Positions 46,389-53,971 of a DNA stretch of 64,000 nt are shown piece after piece. The stretch is from VRUE01 sp963837695. GTDB lineage: Bacteria; Actinomycetota; Thermoleophilia; Solirubrobacterales; 70-9. The stretch lies in contig CAWINZ010000005.1 in NCBI GenBank assembly GCA_963837695.1, positions 186,001 to 250,000 of the forward strand, in the 5' to 3' direction. The notes beneath the pieces were generated by a model, which was given only the letters and a program-made list of their open reading frames with translations, was not told the DNA's origin and ran no database searches. How positions within the stretch are numbered: position 1 is the first letter of the stretch; each line of letters opens with the position of its first letter. Made by a program: the position numbers and the translations under genes.

Positions 46389-47510
46389 ATGAACCGACTT
46401 CCCGTCCGCGCAGCGCTGCTCATCGCCGGCGCCGCCCTTCTCGCCCTCTCCGCGAGCGCCTGCGGGTCCGGCGACGACCCGCCCGCGGGAGCGAAGACGA
46501 TGGCCTTCCAGCTGACCGACGCCGGTTGCGTGCCGAACTCGGCGAAGGCCCCGGCCGGGCCGGTCGTCTTCGAGGTGGAAAACGCCGGCGCCGGCAAGGT
46601 GAGCGAGTTCGAGGTCCTGGACGGGGAGACGATCCTGGGTGAGAAGGAGAACCTGGCCGACGGGCTCTCCGGCAGCTTCTCGCTGACCCTCGATCCGGGC
46701 GAGTACACCCTCTACTGCCCGGGCGGGGAGGACGAGCGCGGCACCTTGACGGTCAGCGGCGCGAGGACCGCAAGCGACAGCCCCGGCGAAGCGGCGGCCG
46801 TCGCGCGGTACCGCGACTACCTGGAGAAGAACACCGCTGAGCTGGTCGCCGCCACGGCGCCGTTCGTCGCCGCGGTCGAAGCGGGCGAAGTCGAGCAGGC
46901 AAAAGCGCTCTACCCGGCTGCCCGCATCCCCTACGAGCGGATCGAGCCGGTCGCCGAGTCCTTCGGCGACCTCGACCCCCGCATCGACGCCCGCGAGAAC
47001 GACGTGCCCGCGAAGAAATGGAGCGGCTTCCACGTGATCGAGAAGGCGCTCTGGGAAGAAGGCACGGCGGACGGGACGGGCCCGGTCGCGAAGCAGCTGC
47101 TCGCCGACGTCGAAGAGTTGCGGAGCAAGGTGAAGACGGTCGATCTGCAGGCGGTGCAGATCGCCAACGGCGCCAACGAGCTGCTCGGCGAGGTCTCGGC
47201 CTCGAAGATCACCGGCGAGGAGGAGCGCTACGCGCACACCGACCTGGTCGACTTCGAGGCCAACGTCGAAGGGGCCGAGGCGGCCTTCGAAGCGGTCGAG
47301 CCGCTGCTCTCGAACCAGGACCCCAAGCCGGCCAAGGAAATCGAAGCGCAGTTCGACGCGGTCCACGCGGCGCTCGAGCCCTACCGGCGCGGTGAGGGCT
47401 TCGTCCCCTACACCGGGCTGACCCAGGCCGATACCCGCAAGCTGGCGCAGGAAATCGACGCACTTGCCGAGCTGCTCTCCCAGGTGCCGGCCCTGATCGT
47501 CCAGCAGTAG
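46389..47510 (+). CDS. efeO: EfeO-type iron-uptake lipoprotein (cupredoxin + M75)
   Basis: This 373-residue extracytoplasmic component of the Efe system has lipobox SASAC (Cys25). A cupredoxin-like domain follows (about 35-125; GCVPNSAKAPAGPVVFEV, LDPGEYTLYCPGG). The helical M75 domain (about 135-370) has the H215-V-I-E218 metal motif in GFHVIEKALWE. EfeO captures iron/copper for transfer to EfeU. AAGGAG lies 8 nt before the ATG. It is last in the locus and has its own palindromic operator. The recQ gene follows 15 bp later. Confidence 0.93.
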   Translation: MNRLPVRAALLIAGAALLALSASACGSGDDPPAGAKTMAFQLTDAGCVPNSAKAPAGPVVFEVENAGAGKVSEFEVLDGETILGEKENLADGLSGSFSLTLDPGEYTLYCPGGEDERGTLTVSGARTASDSPGEAAAVARYRDYLEKNTAELVAATAPFVAAVEAGEVEQAKALYPAARIPYERIEPVAESFGDLDPRIDARENDVPAKKWSGFHVIEKALWEEGTADGTGPVAKQLLADVEELRSKVKTVDLQAVQIANGANELLGEVSASKITGEEERYAHTDLVDFEANVEGAEAAFEAVEPLLSNQDPKPAKEIEAQFDAVHAALEPYRRGEGFVPYTGLTQADTRKLAQEIDALAELLSQVPALIVQQ

Positions 47511-47525
47511 CCGTAGGCTGGGCTC

Positions 47526-49100
47526 ATGACGGTCCAGACGGAGCTACAGGTCGAAAATCGCGCCGATGCGCTGCTCGGGAAGCTGGGCTTCCAGCACTGG
47601 CGGCCCGGGCAGAAGGAGGCGGTTGAGGCGGCGCTTGAGGGGCGCGACTCGTTGATCGTGATGCCGACCGGCGGTGGCAAGAGCCTCTGCTACCAGCTGC
47701 CCGGCCTGGCGACGGAGGATCTGACGATCGTGGTCAGTCCGCTGATCGCGCTGATGAACGACCAGTGGAAGCGCCTCACCGCGGCCGGGCACCCGGTGGC
47801 GATGATCTCCTCGGGAATGAGCGACGAGCGAGCCCGCGAGGCCCTGGCCCAGGTGCGCGGGGGCGAGGCGCGGATCGTCTACTGCTCGCCGGAGCGCTTC
47901 GGCTCGAACGTCTTCCTGGGCGCGATCGAACAGCGCCGCATCGACCTGCTCGCGGTCGACGAGGCGCACTGCGTGTCGGAGTGGGGGCACGACTTCCGCC
48001 CCGACTACCTGCGGTTGCCAGAGATCGCGCAGCGGCTCGGGCGGCCGACCGTGATGGCCTGCACGGCGACGGCGACCGAGGCGGTGGCGCGCGAGATCGC
48101 CGCGCGCTTCGAGATGCGCGAGCCGCTCAAGGTCCGCTCGGGCTTCGACCGTCCCAATCTCTCCTTCGACGTCGTCCGCCTCGAAGGCACCGGCTCCAAG
48201 GCACGGCGGATGGCGCTACTCGAAGCCGGTTTGGCCGACCCCGCCAACCGCCCGGCGATCGTCTACTGCGGCACCCGCCGCGACACCGACGAGGTGGCGG
48301 AAGCGCTGCGCGAAGCCGGGCTGCGGGCGCTGCGCTACCACGCCGGCATGGAGGCCGAGGACCGCAGCGACACCCAGGCCCGCTTCATGAGCGGCGAGGT
48401 CGAGGTGATCGTCGCCACCAACGCCTTCGGCATGGGTGTGGATAAGGCCGACGTGCGCTCGGTCTGGCACATGGCGATCCCGACCAGCCTCGAGGCCTAC
48501 TACCAGGAGGCCGGGCGCGGCGGGCGCGACGGGCTGCCGGCGAAAGCCGTGCTGCTGGCGATGAAAGCCGACCTCGGCCGGCTGGTCCGCTTCAACCAGC
48601 AGCGCGCCGGCAATCCCGACCTGGCGATCGCCCACGAGCGCGGCTGGCGCGACTACCAGACGATCAAATCCTTCATCTACTCCGAGCGCTGCCGGCGGCG
48701 CAGCGTCCTCGACCACTTCGGCGACAGCCAGGCCGGCGCGCCACTGGAGCGCTGCTGTGACGTCTGCGACCCGCACGGCTGGCTGCCCGACCCAGAGACG
48801 ATCGCGATCCGCCGCAAGCCGAGGGCCAAGAAGGCCGCGGCGCCCCCCGCCGAGCTGTCGCCGGACGACGCGGCCCTGTTCGAACAACTGAAGGCGTGGC
48901 GCCTACGCGCCGCCGACGGCAACCCGGCCTTCACCGTCGCCCACAACTCGACCCTGGAAGCAATCGCCGCGACCAAGCCGGCTACGGACGACGCCCTGTT
49001 GGCAATCAAAGGCATCGGCCCCAGCTTCGTCTCCAAGTACGCGCCAGAGGTGCTGAGGATCGTCGTGGAGCGCAGCACGACGGTCTGCGACGATTTATAG
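47526..49100 (+). CDS. recQ: RecQ-family ATP-dependent DNA helicase
   Basis: This 524-residue 3'-5' helicase has motif 0 FQHWRPGQKEAV, Walker A PTGGGKS (49-53), the DEAH box (about 145-148, VDEAHCVSEWGHDFRPDY), TATA in motif III and AFGMGVDK plus QEAGRGGRDG in motifs V and VI. The zinc-binding domain has C389, C410/C411 and C414. A C-terminal HRDC-like helical region (about 450-520) follows a basic linker. It acts in recombination and replication-fork repair. It starts 15 bp after efeO but is functionally unrelated. The next genes downstream are accessory. Confidence 0.95.
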   Translation: MTVQTELQVENRADALLGKLGFQHWRPGQKEAVEAALEGRDSLIVMPTGGGKSLCYQLPGLATEDLTIVVSPLIALMNDQWKRLTAAGHPVAMISSGMSDERAREALAQVRGGEARIVYCSPERFGSNVFLGAIEQRRIDLLAVDEAHCVSEWGHDFRPDYLRLPEIAQRLGRPTVMACTATATEAVAREIAARFEMREPLKVRSGFDRPNLSFDVVRLEGTGSKARRMALLEAGLADPANRPAIVYCGTRRDTDEVAEALREAGLRALRYHAGMEAEDRSDTQARFMSGEVEVIVATNAFGMGVDKADVRSVWHMAIPTSLEAYYQEAGRGGRDGLPAKAVLLAMKADLGRLVRFNQQRAGNPDLAIAHERGWRDYQTIKSFIYSERCRRRSVLDHFGDSQAGAPLERCCDVCDPHGWLPDPETIAIRRKPRAKKAAAPPAELSPDDAALFEQLKAWRLRAADGNPAFTVAHNSTLEAIAATKPATDDALLAIKGIGPSFVSKYAPEVLRIVVERSTTVCDDL

Positions 49101-49113
49101 ACTAAATACCTGA

Positions 49114-49524
49114 ATGATCATCGACGCTATCCCCATTGCAGCGGCAACCTCAAGCGACGGGGTGTTGGTTTTGGTTGGAGCCGTGGTCGGCGCGGTAGCC
49201 ACGATCGTGGTGGCCGGGCTGACCCCTGTCGGCGAATGGATCAAGCGCAAAGACAGCCTCAAGTCCTATCGGCGCAACGTCTATCGAAACTTTCTCGATC
49301 ACGCCTACTGGCTTCGAGACAAAAGCCTCAGCAAAGACAAGCGCCAAGAACGAGCGGAGAAGTACGTCGCCGACTGGCACCGAATTCAACTCATCGGCGG
49401 GACCGAGGTCCAAGCCAAGGCCAAGGCGCTTCGCGATCCCGGCAGCCTGAAACCGAAGATGGAGGACGACCTGATCAAGGCCTTCAAGCGCGAGCTTCGT
49501 GTGGGAGGCCTAAACGACAGCTAG
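49114..49524 (+). CDS. Hypothetical membrane-anchored protein
   Basis: This 136-residue protein has one N-terminal transmembrane helix (about 15-40, DGVLVLVGAVVGAVATIVVAG). A basic, helical cytoplasmic tail (KRKDSLKSYRRNVYRNFLDH, then KDKRQERAEKYVADWHRI) follows. No recognised domain. Codon use is less GC-rich than in recQ, suggesting acquired DNA. It lies 13 bp after recQ and 17 bp before a truncated small gene on the other strand, at the edge of the accessory islet. Confidence 0.65.
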   Translation: MIIDAIPIAAATSSDGVLVLVGAVVGAVATIVVAGLTPVGEWIKRKDSLKSYRRNVYRNFLDHAYWLRDKSLSKDKRQERAEKYVADWHRIQLIGGTEVQAKAKALRDPGSLKPKMEDDLIKAFKRELRVGGLNDS

Positions 49525-49541
49525 CGGCCCCCTCGGAGGCC

Positions 49542-49697
49542 TCAGACGTCGTCGCGGCCGAAGTTGGCGAGCGCCACCTGTTCGACGAGCTTTAGCAGGC
49601 CGAGGGTCGAGTGCGGCGAGGAGGCGGTGCTGCGCATGCGGACGTGGGAGCCGTGCGGTCCCCTGATCTCGATGGTGGTGCAGATGACGCCGACTTC
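49542..49697 (-). pseudogene. Truncated second copy of the 78-residue gene at 50894
   Basis: The last 51 residues encoded here match the C-terminus of the protein at 50894-51130 in 46 positions (IRGPHGSHVRMRSTASSPHS is identical). The N-terminal 27 residues of that protein are missing. Instead the frame runs upstream into unrelated sequence to 49796. A GAGGCCGCC-TCTCG-GGCGGCCTC hairpin at 49713-49735 lies at the break. Either a pseudogene or a gene with a replaced N-terminus. Confidence 0.6.
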
Positions 49698-49872
49698 GCC
49701 CCGTGAAATGCCGAGGCCGCCTCTCGGGCGGCCTCGCGCCCTGTCGACGAAACAACAGGGGTTGCGACGCAATATAGAGCCAGGTCCGCGGGCCATGCCC
49801 TACCTCTGCTGGAGGGTCTGATCGAACCGGCTGGCACCACCGCCCCGCCTGACCTGATCCAGACTCGTTGGT

Positions 49873-50343
49873 CTACAACCGTCCGGTGCTTTCCTCTTCT
49901 GCCACCAAGGCTTCGACGTCGTCAAGCGCCTCCTCGGGGCTGACAAGTCGCCACGGCTCGCGACCCTCGCCGTGCGGAGGATGGCGGTGATAGGACATCT
50001 CCGGATGGCGCTGAGGATCGAAGCAGTAGCGGAGCGATGCGTTGCCCACCTGGCCGTGGTAGGCGTAGCCGATCAACCAGTAGCCCTGCTCCCCGTGGGC
50101 GTTCTCGACGTGATCGCTTGACCAGAACTCGACGATGTTGAAGGTGACACGAGGATCCGGCTCGGCCCTGTCGCCCTCGCCTCGGAGAGCGACGCCCTTC
50201 AGCCTCACCAGGCCCAGCGGCGGATCCTCACGCCACTCGTTCGGATCGCGGCCCCCGGGGTCGATCAAATAGCCACGCACGAAGAGCATCTCCTGGAGGT
50301 GCTCGAAGCGCCGGTAGGCGATCAGGATCGCTCGCTCACGCAT
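49873..50343 (-). CDS. Hypothetical protein, possible toxin of a divergent TA-like pair
   Basis: This 156-residue soluble protein begins MRERAILIAYRRFEHLQEML. Its C-terminal half, with EFWSSDHVENAHGEQGYWLIGYAYH, LRYCFDPQRHPEMSYHRHPP and an acidic end, resembles DUF6516-type proteins. Those carry an R-Y-D-like then P-H-x-H pattern and sit beside helix-turn-helix partners. That resemblance is by eye only. ATG 50343 is chosen as the first in-frame start inside the conserved part. The divergent gene 143 bp away encodes an excisionase-type DNA-binding protein. Flanking direct repeats suggest the pair arrived as a unit. Confidence 0.6.
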   Translation of the reverse strand: MRERAILIAYRRFEHLQEMLFVRGYLIDPGGRDPNEWREDPPLGLVRLKGVALRGEGDRAEPDPRVTFNIVEFWSSDHVENAHGEQGYWLIGYAYHGQVGNASLRYCFDPQRHPEMSYHRHPPHGEGREPWRLVSPEEALDDVEALVAEEESTGRL

Positions 50344-50486
50344 GCCGAGAGTTTCTACAGGCGCCCTCGGATATCCCGTGCCTGAGCACGCCTGGGGCCG
50401 CGTATGCCGAATTCCTGGATTTAGAGGATTATTTGGAATCTGCCGATACAACTGCAACAATGTCTGAAAGCCAAAGGGGGTGGCAG

Positions 50487-50855
50487 ATGACCGAACTCTC
50501 CGATCACTACATGCGTGTGCGGGACTATGCCCGTAAGTTCTCTCTCGACGAGTCGACCGTCTACAAGATGATCGACCGGGGAGAGATCAAGGCCATCCGC
50601 ATCGGCAAGAAGACGCTCCGCATCCCCTCAAGCGAGCTGGAGCGCTACCTCGAGCGTGAGCCGACGATAGAGCCTGACGCGGCCGCCCTGGGCAAGCGAG
50701 TCGAGGCGTTTCGCAAGGAGAACGGGAGAGATCCGGGCTCGTTCGTCGACGCTTGGCGCAGCGGGGAGATCGAGGACACGCCTGAGAATGCGGAGGTTGC
50801 AATCGAGGCCCTCGCTTTGCGCACGGCTCTCGCTCGCCATCGGGTCGCCGCGTAG
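50487..50855 (+). CDS. Excisionase-type helix-turn-helix DNA-binding protein
   Basis: This 122-residue protein has an N-terminal MerR/Xis-like winged helix: MRVRDYARKFSLDESTVYK, then MIDRGEIKAIRIGKKTLRIP and SELERYL. This is the classic helix-turn-helix plus wing of excisionase-family regulators. The acidic C-terminal half (60-122) may bind a partner. AAGGGGG lies 7-10 nt before ATG 50487 and decides the start over two earlier in-frame codons. Its divergent neighbour is a DUF6516-like protein. Antitoxin/autorepressor is the most likely role. Confidence 0.75.
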   Translation: MTELSDHYMRVRDYARKFSLDESTVYKMIDRGEIKAIRIGKKTLRIPSSELERYLEREPTIEPDAAALGKRVEAFRKENGRDPGSFVDAWRSGEIEDTPENAEVAIEALALRTALARHRVAA

Positions 50856-50893
50856 CATCCTGATGAACCCCCTGGATTTAAGCCGGGCTCCGG

Positions 50894-51130
50894 CTAAACG
50901 TCGTCCCGGCCGAAGTTCGCCAGCGCCACCTGTTCGGCGAGCTTGAGCAGGCCCAAGGTCGAGTGCGGCGAGGAGGCGGTGCTGCGCATTCGCACGTGGG
51001 AGCCGTGCGGACCCCTGATCTCGACGATCGTGCAGATGTCGCCGATCTCGCAGTCGTCCCCGTAGTCGGCTTCGATCGCTTCCATCTGCGAGGCGATGTG
51101 CTGCCCCACTTTGCTCTGGTCAAGCGGCAT
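50894..51130 (-). CDS. Small conserved-looking protein, duplicated locally
   Basis: This 78-residue protein (MPLDQSKVGQHIASQMEAIE...) has an acidic N-terminal helix and a compact region EIGDICTIVEIRGPHGSHVR. The end is helical, ALANFGRDDV. I do not recognise the family. A truncated copy with 46 of 51 residues identical lies 1.35 kb upstream in the same orientation. Conservation of the protein rather than only the DNA argues that the frame is real. Its stop is 39 bp from the convergent HTH gene stop. Confidence 0.65.
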   Translation of the reverse strand: MPLDQSKVGQHIASQMEAIEADYGDDCEIGDICTIVEIRGPHGSHVRMRSTASSPHSTLGLLKLAEQVALANFGRDDV

Positions 51131-51180
51131 CTGGTCTTTCCCTTCCCGTAGTCGTGTCGGTCCCAGTCTGCCATGCGATG

Positions 51181-51213
51181 CCGTCTTTCCCGCCTATATG
51201 GCGAGAAGGACGG
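51181..51213. repeat. Degenerate palindromic element, copy K
   Basis: CCGTCTTTCCCGCC-TATAT-GGCGAGAAGGACGG keeps the core CGCC-TATAT-GGCG and outer CCGTC/GACGG but has lost the GGGCC arms. A relic of the 49-bp family in the 154-bp promoter gap before the glycoside hydrolase gene; the rest of the gap shows nothing else clear. Confidence 0.5.
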
Positions 51214-51284
51214 CAGGCGGATTGCAGTGCCCCCTACCGTCACCTGCCCGCGAGGGCCGCTTGCCACTATGTCCGGTTCGTTCG

Positions 51285-52355
51285 ATGAACCGCTTCGGCA
51301 ACAAGGCGACGAAGGCAGCTGCGCTCTGCGCCGCCGCGGTGCTCTGCCTGCTCTGCGCCGCGCCGGCGGGCGCCGGCTCGCTGGTGCCGCGCGGCAAAAA
51401 CGTCTTCTTCGGGCTCAGCGACACCGGCAACCCCGCCGACTTCGGCCAGTTCTCCAACGCCCTGCACAAGCACCCGGCGCTGATCGAGTCCTTCCGCACC
51501 TGGGGCTCGGACTTCCCCGACTCGATCGAACGCTGGCAGGCGGCACGGGCACGGCCGGTGCTCCACGTCACCACCACCGATAACGGCGACGGCCACGAGA
51601 TCATCACCCCCCGCGGAATCGCCACCGGCGCCGGCGACGACTACCTGATCCGCCTCAACAAGCTCTTCTGGGCGAAGCAGATGCGCGCCTACATCCGGCC
51701 GCTGGGCGAGCCCAACCGCTGCCTCAACGCCTACGCCGCCTACGACTGCGCGGGCAAGCCCCGCGACGCCGCGCACAGCACCCGCTGGTACAGACTCGCC
51801 TTCCGCCGCATCTACCTGATCGTCCACGGCGGCGGCAAGCGCGCGAGAATCGACGCCCGCCTGCACGAAGCGGGGTTGGCACCGCTGCAGAGCGACGTCC
51901 CGGGCCTGCCCAGGGCGCCGGTCGAAGTGATCTGGAGCCCGCTGCCGGCCGGCTCGCCCACCACGCCGCGAAACCGGCCGCGCAACTTCTACCCCGGCTC
52001 AAAATGGGTCGACTGGGCGGGGACCGACTTCTACGCCGATAACCAGGACTGGAAGGCCCTCTACGGCCTCTACCGACGCTACTCCGACAAGCCCTTCGCG
52101 ATCACCGAGTGGAGCGTCGACACAGGCGACGACTCCGCCTACGTGCGCAAGCTGATGACCTGGGTCGACCACCACCGCCGCACCAAGATGCTCGTCTATT
52201 ACCAGGACTTCGGCTCGGCCAGCTCCTACCGGCTGCAGAGCTCGCCGGCCAGCCTCGGCGTCCTGCGCAACCAGATCCACAATGGCCGCTTCCCCTCCTA
52301 CGCCCCCTTCCCGCCGAAGGCGCCGCCACCGCCACCAGGTGGGGTGAGCCCGTAG
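51285..52355 (+). CDS. Secreted glycoside hydrolase-like protein (GH26-type barrel)
   Basis: This 356-residue exported protein has a signal peptide (about 1-30, LCAAPAGAGS). The body resembles a TIM-barrel beta-mannanase/GH26-like hydrolase. It has LIESFRTWGSDFPDSIERWQ, an acid region in PVEVIWSPLP, WAGTDFYADNQDW and the C-terminal nucleophile-like Glu in FAITEWSVDTGDD. The C-terminus is proline-rich (PPKAPPPPPGG). Family-level assignment is by motif pattern, and the substrate is unknown. The GT-C gene follows within 8 bp, so synthesis and trimming of a surface glycan is a sensible guess. Confidence 0.7.
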   Translation: MNRFGNKATKAAALCAAAVLCLLCAAPAGAGSLVPRGKNVFFGLSDTGNPADFGQFSNALHKHPALIESFRTWGSDFPDSIERWQAARARPVLHVTTTDNGDGHEIITPRGIATGAGDDYLIRLNKLFWAKQMRAYIRPLGEPNRCLNAYAAYDCAGKPRDAAHSTRWYRLAFRRIYLIVHGGGKRARIDARLHEAGLAPLQSDVPGLPRAPVEVIWSPLPAGSPTTPRNRPRNFYPGSKWVDWAGTDFYADNQDWKALYGLYRRYSDKPFAITEWSVDTGDDSAYVRKLMTWVDHHRRTKMLVYYQDFGSASSYRLQSSPASLGVLRNQIHNGRFPSYAPFPPKAPPPPPGGVSP

Positions 52356-52363
52356 CCACGCCG

Positions 52364-53866
52364 TTGGAGCGGGCATGGCGGCAAGCGGCGCGCTCGCCGC
52401 ACCTGATCGCCCTCGCCGCGATCGTCGCCTTCGGTGCCGCGCTGCGCTTCGCCACGCTCGACCTGCAGAGCTACCGCTACGACGAGGCGGTCACGGTGGT
52501 CCGCATCCTCCACCCGAGCCTCTTCGACACCCTCGGCGCCGTCCCCAGGAGCGAGTCGACCCCGCCGCTCTACTACCTGGCGGCGTGGCTGTGGTCGCGG
52601 CCGTTCGGCACCGGCGAGGTCGGGCTGCGCTCGCTCTCGGCCCTGGCGGGAACCGCCTCGATCGCCGTCGTCTATCTCGGCGCCGTGGCGCTGCCGCTGC
52701 CGCGGCGGGCGGGCCTGATCGCGGCGGCGATCGTCGCCGTCAGCCCGGTGGCGATCTGGTTCTCCCAGGACGCCCGCGCCTACGCGCTCGCCTTCCTGCT
52801 CACCGGCCTCTCCTTCCTCTTCTTCGCCCGGGCGCGGCGCAGCGGCGCACGGCGCGACCTCGCCTGGTGGGCGGGCTTCTCGGCGCTGGCGATCGCCACC
52901 CACTACTTCGCCGGCTTCGTCGTATTGCCGGAGGCCGCGTTGCTGCTGCTCGCGGGCGGGGATCGACGCCGGGTCGGCATCGCGATCGCGGCGGTGGTCG
53001 CGGTGGCGGCGCTGCTGGCTCCGATCGCGCTGCGCCAGGCCGGCAACGCCCACGCGTCCTGGATCGCCGAACAGCCGCTCTCCCAGCGCCTGGAGCGGGC
53101 CGGCGCGAAGCTGGTCGGCGACGACAACGGCAACGAGCACGGCGCCCGCTCGCCGGGCCCGATCCCGCTCGGCGTCCCGGCGGCGCTGGCCCTGGCGGCG
53201 CTGGCGCTGCTGCTCTGGCGCGGCGCGGGCGAGGAGCGGCGCGGCGCCGGGATCGCCGCCGCGGTCGGCCTCGCCGGAGTCGGCGTGCCGCTGCTGCTCG
53301 GCGCCTTCGGCGCCGACTACCTCGACGGGCGCAACCTGCTGCCGGTCTTCGTGCCGCTCGTCGTACTGCTCGGCGCCGGTTTCGGCGTGCGCCGCGCCGG
53401 CTGGACGGGCCTCGGCCTGGCCGCTGCTTTCTGCCTCTGCTCGCTCGTCTTCGCGATCGAGATCGACCACCTGCCCCGGCTGCAGCGCGAGGATCTGCGC
53501 AACGCAGCCGCACAGGTCGGCCCGCTGCGCCCCGGCAAGGCCGTCGTCACGATCCGCCACGCGGGCAACCAGCCGCTGCTCTACTACCTCGGCGGCCGCT
53601 TCGCGACGGGTTCGCTGCCGCCGCTCAATGAGATCGACCTGGTCGGCTCCGGCATCGCCGCGCGCAAGAGCGCCGGTCGCCTGCTCCCCCCCGCCTTCCA
53701 CCAGGTCGAATCCAAGCCCGTCTCCTACAACTTCACCCTGACCCGCTACACCAGCTCCCACCCAGTCCACATACAGCTGAAGACCCTTGAAGCCGGCGCA
53801 TTGGTAGGCGGGGGCGCAAGGGCGTCGGTCCTGATCGCCGGGTTGCGTCAGAGCCAATCCCAATAG
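52364..53866 (+). CDS. GT-C family membrane glycosyltransferase (ArnT/PMT-like)
   Basis: This 500-residue polytopic enzyme has about ten hydrophobic segments. The catalytic loop 1 acidic motif is in LQSYRYDEAVTVVRI (Asp-Glu, near residue 35). The QDARAYAL stretch after the third segment is typical of mannosyltransferases using polyprenyl-phosphate sugars. The C-terminus is extracytoplasmic. The start is uncertain: TTG 52364 is the first plausible codon after the GH stop. Its TAG stop lies inside the left arm of the 114-bp folded element, which follows. The other copy of that element also follows a large membrane protein gene. Confidence 0.8.
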   Translation: MERAWRQAARSPHLIALAAIVAFGAALRFATLDLQSYRYDEAVTVVRILHPSLFDTLGAVPRSESTPPLYYLAAWLWSRPFGTGEVGLRSLSALAGTASIAVVYLGAVALPLPRRAGLIAAAIVAVSPVAIWFSQDARAYALAFLLTGLSFLFFARARRSGARRDLAWWAGFSALAIATHYFAGFVVLPEAALLLLAGGDRRRVGIAIAAVVAVAALLAPIALRQAGNAHASWIAEQPLSQRLERAGAKLVGDDNGNEHGARSPGPIPLGVPAALALAALALLLWRGAGEERRGAGIAAAVGLAGVGVPLLLGAFGADYLDGRNLLPVFVPLVVLLGAGFGVRRAGWTGLGLAAAFCLCSLVFAIEIDHLPRLQREDLRNAAAQVGPLRPGKAVVTIRHAGNQPLLYYLGGRFATGSLPPLNEIDLVGSGIAARKSAGRLLPPAFHQVESKPVSYNFTLTRYTSSHPVHIQLKTLEAGALVGGGARASVLIAGLRQSQSQ

Positions 53867-53964
53867 GACCGGAACGTCTTGTACTTTTTCGGTGTCGGCC
53901 TCGGGCGACAGCCCAACCGCAATACACCGAAAAAGTTAAGTGGAGGCCCTACCGGGATTGGCTC
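53851..53964. other. 114-bp folded element, copy 2
   Basis: The outer stem GAGCCAATCCC.../...GGGATTGGCTC differs from copy 1 but is re-paired by matching changes. The internal-loop strands and the inner stem ACTTTTTCGGTGT/ACACCGAAAAAGT are nearly identical to copy 1. It contains the GT-C stop codon and ends 7 bp before the convergent PQQ-like gene stop. Confidence 0.8.
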
Positions 53965-53971
53965 CGGGCCA

